Below are positions 7,975-12,500 of a stretch of DNA of 12,500 bases, in pieces. The position numbers were made by a program, and so were the translations under genes. Under the pieces are notes generated by a model that was not told where the DNA came from, made no database searches, and saw nothing but the letters and a program-made list of their open reading frames with translations. The stretch comes from Acropora yongei (Eukaryota; Cnidaria; Anthozoa; Scleractinia; Acroporidae), in assembly GCA_014634225.1 (NCBI GenBank), contig BLFN01000485.1:1983371-1995870 (forward strand). The letters are read 5' to 3'. How positions within the stretch are numbered: the first letter of the stretch is position 1; the number at the start of each line of letters is the position of its first letter.

Positions 7975-8300
7975 AAAGTCGGTCTTTCAACCATCGACCA
8001 AATGTGCACCAACCATCGATCGAACGAGTGTCGACCAATTACTGACCGATACATCGGTCAAGTATCGACCAATTGTAAGTGTCTGCAAAGTGTCGGCGAA
8101 ATGTTGGTAAAGTATAGGTGAACTGAAAAGCTGCATCGACCGACATACATCTCGACTTACTATATACCGAGTGTCGACCGAGTGTCGATCAAGTGTCGAC
8201 CGATCGCGCGAGTGTCGATGGAGTGTCGACCGAGTGTCGACCGGCTAGGTCGACCGATATAGCGGTCGCCATAGGGGTCGACAAAATAGTCGACACTACC
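7975..8300. repeat. Degenerate GTCGAC-rich minisatellite field
   Basis: The clear core at 8168-8254 is built from 11-bp units close to CGAGTGTCGAC: 8168-8178, 8179-8189, 8190-8200, 8209-8219, 8220-8230 and 8231-8241, with an 8-bp interruption at 8201-8208. Around it, from 7975 to 8300, scattered ATCGACC, GTCGACC and CGGTC words look like worn units in both orientations. CpG density is high compared with the surroundings. Confidence 0.8.
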
Positions 8301-8824
8301 TACAGTAAACATGATCCCTGAATTTTTCAGGCTTCTCTGGCCAATTGTAAAATTGCTTTCTTAACTGCGAGGGTCAGGCTTAGCCTGGAAGAGCTTGTTA
8401 TTGATATGCTTATGTTTGTGTTTGCTGCCCATGAACAGGCTCAACGCAAGAGGATCACACTACTGATTGTTCAATTCAAGATACCGCCGTAACTTTCAAA
8501 TTTGTGTGAGGAATCGCATCTCTCTAGATATCAGGTGGATTTCCAGGGGCATGAACCTCCACGGGGACGCTGTTAGCTATAGTTTTTTTGATAATAACAA
8601 CTACAGTAATGGACTCTTTTTTTTTTTCAAGATATCGACACTCGTCGGTTCTCTCACACTATAGACAGGTTCTCCTGGCATTAGAACACCGAATGATCGA
8701 TATTTACCTTTCTTCAGCCCGGTTGTGGAGCAGTTTGCATTGAAGTCACGACAACAACTGGGTTTATCCACCGGTCTGCTCAATTATCCGAGTTTTGAGA
8801 CACAGTGAACTTTCTTAGTGAAAG
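8301..8824. other. No supported gene; one stray minisatellite unit
   Basis: Contains T-rich runs near 8583 and 8618-8627 and, at 8634-8644, one exact 11-bp minisatellite unit in reverse orientation. A small cysteine-rich minus-strand frame (about 8708-8775) was considered and not accepted. Confidence 0.4.
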
Positions 8825-9425
8825 ATGAACCCTGATAGGTGGAATCCGTCTGCTTCGTGGAATGCTTGTTCGGAAGAGGGCGTTCATTCGAACGATTTCA
8901 TTGTTGACTGGGTTTTCCTTATTCCCAGGGTTATTTTTTTAAAGGAAGAGGGCGGAATTAGTCCTTCTTTTGGTCGCCGGCTTCTTGACTATGTTATTTA
9001 TACTTGTAGTTATTACTTTGACACCCCTGCCTCGCGAATCGATTTTGTTATTCCCAGACCTCTCGCGCCCTTGCCTGTTTCTACACCTAGTTTTACGGGA
9101 GATGTGATTCTTGTGCGTCGTAGTTGTAACCATATGTCACCCCTCGCGGTAATCTTCCTCACCTGCCTTTTACTTTTGCTTTATGCTAACTTACTTCTCG
9201 TGCCATTCCCCTTTCTTTTACTTTCAGATATTTTTTCAGTCTGGCTTCTGGACTTCAGACGAGATCGCGGATCATTCAGTCCACAGTAATCACATTGAAG
9301 GCTTCAATAAAGTATACGTATTGCTGCGACGTTCAATTAAGCTGCTTTTCCAGCACGCCCTTTTCACGACGCCTTGTACATGTGCTTGCCGCACAACATC
9401 GATGAGTCACGGTCACATGACCTAG
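8825..9425 (+). CDS. Candidate two-exon gene, product unknown
   Basis: An ATG at 8825 opens 108 codons to 9148. There a possible donor GCG|GTAATC starts a 79-bp candidate intron (9149-9227). The intron holds TGCTAAC at 9184-9190, close to the branch-point consensus, a pyrimidine tract, and the acceptor ACTTTCAG. Splicing is phase 0 and the second exon is open for 65 codons to TAG at 9423-9425. The unspliced frame is also open, to 9289, with a hydrophobic stretch from the intron. The peptide has no recognisable domain; the second part is basic and cysteine-containing (C-T-C-A-C). An AATAAA occurs at 9306-9311, inside the second exon. This could be chance; the splice signals are the best evidence. 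Confidence 0.25.
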
Positions 9426-9640
9426 TAGACATTGCATAATACAGCCTCCCCCGATAATCCTATTGTTGAGGCCGTGTGTATTTTTGCGCAACTTTGATAT
9501 TCCTCTCGGGCACGCATGAAATCAAGACACAAGATCAATATATATTGAACTCATTTCAAGTTGACATGTTTTATTTGCCTAGGCTGTCATATGGATTCAA
9601 AGTTTTCTGGTTTTATTCTTAGAACATTTCATAAAGATTA

Positions 9641-9698
9641 GAACCTTCACTCTCACGACAAATATTGCTTAAAATACTCAAAATATGCTAAAAAGGAA
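9641..9698. repeat. Left terminal inverted repeat
   Basis: 58 bp; its reverse complement matches 10597-10654 with three substitutions and no gap. Confidence 0.92.
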
Positions 9699-9879
9699 GT
9701 ATTTAGCTTAAAAAAGTATTCTATACTACGAAATAATTTTTTTCTGAGGGTCCAAAATAGGTCTTCGTAGTAAATTCAAATCTCCCGCTATCCGCCATCT
9801 TGACTAGTCGCGCAGAGCAGTCTGGGCTTGTGACGTAGCTTGGTTGCTTTACTCCTCGAGTATCCGTAAAAGAGCAAAA

Positions 9880-10222
9880 ATGTCGCACTGTGTCGCTTTT
9901 GAGTGCAACGTCCAGGTCAAGAGGAAACAAAACGATCCAAAAATGCGATTCCATACGTTCCCAAAAGATAAAAAATTTCGTCAGGCGTGGATCCATACTA
10001 ATGGGAGGACATCTTACCCGAAAAATGCGCGTTTGTGCTCGAAATATTTCGAAGAGCATTGGTTCGAGGCGTCGTATCTCATGGAAGTGCGAATACTTGA
10101 ATCAAGCTCGGATGCTAAATCCTCTCAAGACAGATGCCGACGTCCCCACAAGATTTTCTCACCGGAAAGCAACTCCCGTACGCTTTTTTTGCCAAACGAG
10201 CAGAGAAGTGACAGCTTCTGGA

Positions 10223-10253
<31 letters not shown>

Positions 10254-10538
10254 TGTTATAATACAACATGTTATGAATGTTGCTTTCTGGCCCAATCCTT
10301 GAGTTGTGATGCTTGGTTAATTACGAATCCTACTTCCCTTATGTTTTTAGAGTGTTTCTGGCCTTTTTAATGACAATCCTGGTATCTCAGCTTTTCAGGA
10401 AAGAACGCATGAAGAATTAGCAAAGGAGGAAGATGACGAGTCGCTAGAAATGTTGTGACCGTTTCCCCGACCCATTGTGATGTTGGAGTTCAAACAGAGT
10501 GTTCCCTTGTAACAATGGTGGATAGTTCAACACTGTGA
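9880..10538 (+). pseudogene. THAP zinc-finger ORF of the transposon, decayed, two exons
   Basis: From ATG at 9880 the frame reads M-S-H-C-V-A-F-E-C (C4-x4-C9), F-H-T-F-P (24-28), W37 and L-C-S-K-Y-F (52-57), the order of the C2CH THAP domain that binds DNA through one zinc. The zinc-ligand His is Tyr56 here (TAT, 10045-10047). The AVPTxF-like end of the domain appears as D-V-P-T-R-F at 10139-10156 in the +1 frame, so a frameshift lies between about 10080 and 10135. A (TG)n tract begins at 10227, probably in an intron that ends at CTTTTCAG (10398). The exon after it gives E-R-T-H-E-E-L-A-K-E-E-D-D-E, then in another frame D-V-G-V-Q-T-E before TGA at 10536-10538. No catalytic domain follows. 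The related minus-strand frame at 9721-10059 is a shadow. Confidence 0.8.
10227..10252. repeat. (TG)13 microsatellite
   Basis: Thirteen perfect TG units at the start of the putative intron of the THAP ORF. Confidence 0.97.
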
Positions 10539-10596
10539 AATGCCCACAACCAGGAATGCTCCGTGTCAATTTCCACACGATTTTTGTGAGGCTGTT

Positions 10597-10654
10597 TTCC
10601 TTTTTAGCATATTTTGAGCATTTTAAGCAATATTTGTTGTGAGAGTGGAGGTTC
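10597..10654. repeat. Right terminal inverted repeat
   Basis: 58 bp; inverted partner of 9641-9698. A piece resembling its outer 13 bp is also found at 4190-4202 in repeat copy A. Confidence 0.92.
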
Positions 10655-11515
10655 CTTCTTATGCCTCCATTGAATATCTCCGTGAGTTAAAGGGGGCAGT
10701 CCATCCTTTCCGCCAAATTAATCACACAATCGCCTCTTCGTAGCGGCAAATTTACGGAGATCTCTTCCTCACCTCCTCATTACACCTTCTTGCAGTCAAG
10801 AAGACGGAGAAATAGAACGACGATAATCGCCTAATGTACATGAATTGGTGAAATAGAAATAAAGCGAATTAGCCTTGCGAATCCTTGGCTAGCTATGGTA
10901 ATAAACTGCTATGTGAAGCTAGGGTTTAAAGCCACTAACCTCATTAAGAAATGGCTGCATGTTCCTGTCCGAATTCCTTATCATCCCTATGTAGAATACC
11001 CGGTTGTTTGGATCTGCGAAGTCGATTCATCCGCAAATTGTCCCCTGTTTCAGGGGAGAGGTGAGCGTGAAATTGCTTGTCAGCGAGTTGTAAACAAGAT
11101 GGGTGCCAAGAGAAGGACCTCTGCATCTTTTCTGGCATGTTCAGGCTGATTTCACCTCTGGAATTACTTGCCAAGGGGTAATAGGCGGAGGGCATGCGCG
11201 TAGTATAGGCCCTGTATGTGTGCATGGAAGTTCCTCGAGAATAACTTGTACTCAGCTATTAGGAAAATGGAAACTGAAACCACCAAGGCCTTTTATTTGT
11301 TTATTTATAAGTCGCCCCGGAGCAAGGTTAAAGACGAATATATGGATCTCAGGAAAATGGCACATTTTGCGATACATACCTTAACAACCTTTTCACCCGG
11401 AGGTTGGGAAGTGTTTGCAAAGCACAGGGATTCCCTGAATAACATCCAATTGAAGTAGCTCTTTGCTTTACGACGAACTCCTGTATTGACACTACTCGTA
11501 TATAAAGGACATTTA

Positions 11516-11735
11516 TTCCCACAAAGAATAAATGAATTTATACGGCTCGCTACGTGAGTAATGTTTGATTCTAGATTATGTAAATCAGTTGACTTGTTAC
11601 TGAGAAAACATACGGCCACGATTGTTGCTAATATATGGCACAACTATTGATCTCAGTTTCATCACTTGGCTCCAGCAAACAGAGCTCAGCCTTGGTTATG
11701 CGCCCCGTTGAGTCTAAGGTAACGAGCGAGAAGCA
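11516..11735. other. Segment present only in repeat copy B
   Basis: Copy A passes from the CTGTATTGAC block to the CGACAC-TGGCATGCAAAT block in about 55 bp; copy B has roughly 220 bp more. No recognisable element; the minus-strand frame at 11305-11643 spans the junction and is not supported as a gene. Confidence 0.45.
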
Positions 11736-12374
11736 TAAATATAATATATATTGATGCAAATTACGACACTTGGCATGCAAATAGTGTTTAAAACTGCACT
11801 GCGTAGGTGAGTGAAAGGTAAATAAATGGGAGCTCCCTCGTCTTACGTTGGATTCGGACTAAAACCCAGATTCCTCAAATATAATTGCAGTCCCTGAAGT
11901 AAAAGTTCTACGAGATCAGCCTTATATCTTCGGGGTATATAGAAGCTATTTAATGATTTCCATAGAGTAGTGACGATCCGCAGTTAATAGTCGGTAATCA
12001 TTGATCTCATTAACGATCACTGCTGTGCTTATCATGCTCAATGCAGTAGCACCTGTCTTCAATTTTTTCAATTGAAAATCTACCTACAGATATGAAACAT
12101 TTGTCGGCACATAATATTTTCGTGAGCCCCTATAGCTAGATATTTTGGATTTATTATTTGTTTTTGGATTGTCTCAAAAAAGGCAAAATCCGTATTTGGA
12201 TTTGAGAATCCGTTGTCAAACTTTTCACCCGGAAAACGCTTCCTATACAGCTATCTTTTGATGCTCGAATACAAACTGCTGGACGATTTAGAGTGTTGTG
12301 TGCATAACGGTCACCTTATATATATTGCTCATATCGTTTGTAAAATTATACCATGTGGAAAATTCATGTAAGAT

Positions 12375-12452
12375 GAAAACGAATGAGTTTCGGCTATCGA
12401 TTTGTTTTCATTCTACGACAACGCTGACGGCGTTTGTTCGTTTTGCATAATG
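12375..12452. other. Short segment present only in repeat copy B
   Basis: Copy A reads directly from CATGTA to GGTGATCAAAAT, while copy B has about 75 bp between them. Its ends (GAAAACGAAT and GTTCGTTTTGC) are weakly inverted, so it may be a very small non-autonomous DNA element. Confidence 0.35.
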
Positions 12453-12500
12453 GTGTGATCAAAATTAAATTTGGATCTCCTAATGTGGTTTCACAAGAAC

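Larger units (their letters stand above)
9641..10654 (+). mobile_element. Non-autonomous DNA transposon with 58-bp TIRs and a THAP ORF (1,014 bp)
   Basis: 9641-9698 and 10597-10654 are inverted repeats matching at 55 of 58 positions; the outer ends read GAACCTTCACTCTC and GAGAGTGGAGGTTC. The flanks continue repeat copy B on both sides, so the element sits inside that block. Inside is a THAP-type zinc-finger frame with a likely intron but no transposase catalytic region, so it could only have moved with help from another source. THAP domains are the DNA-binding module of P-element-like transposases and relatives. I found no convincing target-site duplication, which leaves the superfamily open. 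Confidence 0.85.
9511..12500 (+). repeat. Repeat copy B, continuing to the window end, split by a THAP transposon
   Basis: Diverged direct partner of 4051-6655, with the matching blocks listed there. It is interrupted at 9641-10654 by the THAP element and has its own extra segments at about 11516-11735 and 12375-12452. The alignment with copy A is still running at the last bases of the window, near where copy A loses similarity (about 6655), so the true end is unknown. Open frames here, such as 10895-11149, 10944-11225 and 11216-11458, have partial counterparts in copy A but no recognisable product. Confidence 0.75.

Noticed and set aside
8708..8775. Minus-strand mini-exon encoding C-C-R-D-F-N-A-N-C with donor AAAG|GTAAAT, like the end of a somatomedin-B domain
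   Set aside because: Only three cysteines are visible, the upstream acceptor GAGCAG lacks a pyrimidine tract, an in-frame stop lies just upstream, and no partner exon was found.
9721..10059. 112-codon minus-strand ORF at the left end of the THAP element
   Set aside because: It is antisense to the THAP frame and shows no domain.
10944..11225. Minus-strand ORF with a similar counterpart at 4854-5048, sharing Y-Y-P-L-A-S-N, E-K-M-Q-R-S-F-S-W and A-H-L-S-P-E-T, as if a conserved protein
   Set aside because: Comparing codons over the shared stretch, I count about 9 third-, 7 second- and 5 first-position differences, which is not the third-position bias expected of selected coding DNA. The likeness is explained by the repeat pair.
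4051..12500. Copies A and B as the two LTRs of one retrotransposon
   Set aside because: The internal 2.9 kb has no gag or pol frame, primer-binding site or polypurine tract, and the copies are too diverged and lack clear TG...CA ends.
1..12500. CRISPR arrays, bacterial operons, ribosome binding sites or rho-independent terminators
   Set aside because: The direct repeats seen are tandem or dispersed without spacers, and introns, SINEs and THAP sequence point to an animal genome.

Overview
This window looks like intergenic and repeat-rich DNA from an animal nuclear genome, most likely a cnidarian and probably a stony coral. The reasons are AT-rich sequence, split genes with GT-AG introns, two tRNA-derived SINEs of a kind I associate with coral genomes, a THAP-domain DNA transposon, and an integrase-core gene family common in cnidarians. 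The organism is inferred, not proven. No intact recognisable gene is present. Most open reading frames longer than 60 codons are chance or shadows.

Layout. Positions 1-408 hold a tRNA-derived SINE on the minus strand, cut by the window edge. Positions 875-3099 hold a four-exon integrase-core (DDE) gene on the minus strand. Only its first exon is visible as a long ORF. The other three exons (2142-2255, 1548-1717, 875-1041) are found by translating short stretches between good splice sites, and exon phases match exactly across two of the three introns. The gene is broken by a frameshift near 2545-2566, a Glu-to-Lys change at the presumed third catalytic position, and an in-frame stop at 1681-1683. 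An 80-bp direct duplication (3181-3340) lies just upstream of it.

From 4051 to about 6655 and from 9511 to the window end lie two diverged direct copies (A and B) of one block of 2.6 kb or more, offset by about 5.46 kb at their starts. I cannot name this block. Copy A carries a second SINE (5084-5325) that copy B lacks. Copy B is interrupted at 9641-10654 by a 1,014-bp DNA transposon with 58-bp terminal inverted repeats (3 mismatches) and a decayed THAP zinc-finger ORF. Copy A has a 13-bp sequence at the matching site that resembles the transposon's right end and may be an excision scar.

The spacer between the copies (6656-9510) holds a (TAA)n microsatellite, an A-rich stretch, an unrecognised 101-codon ORF, an 11-bp minisatellite rich in GTCGAC (8168-8254), and a weak two-exon gene candidate (8825-9425) with a 79-bp intron.

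The sequences do not form a working pathway. The window is a graveyard of several mobile-element or integrase lineages, and the order of some events can be read from presence or absence between copies A and B.
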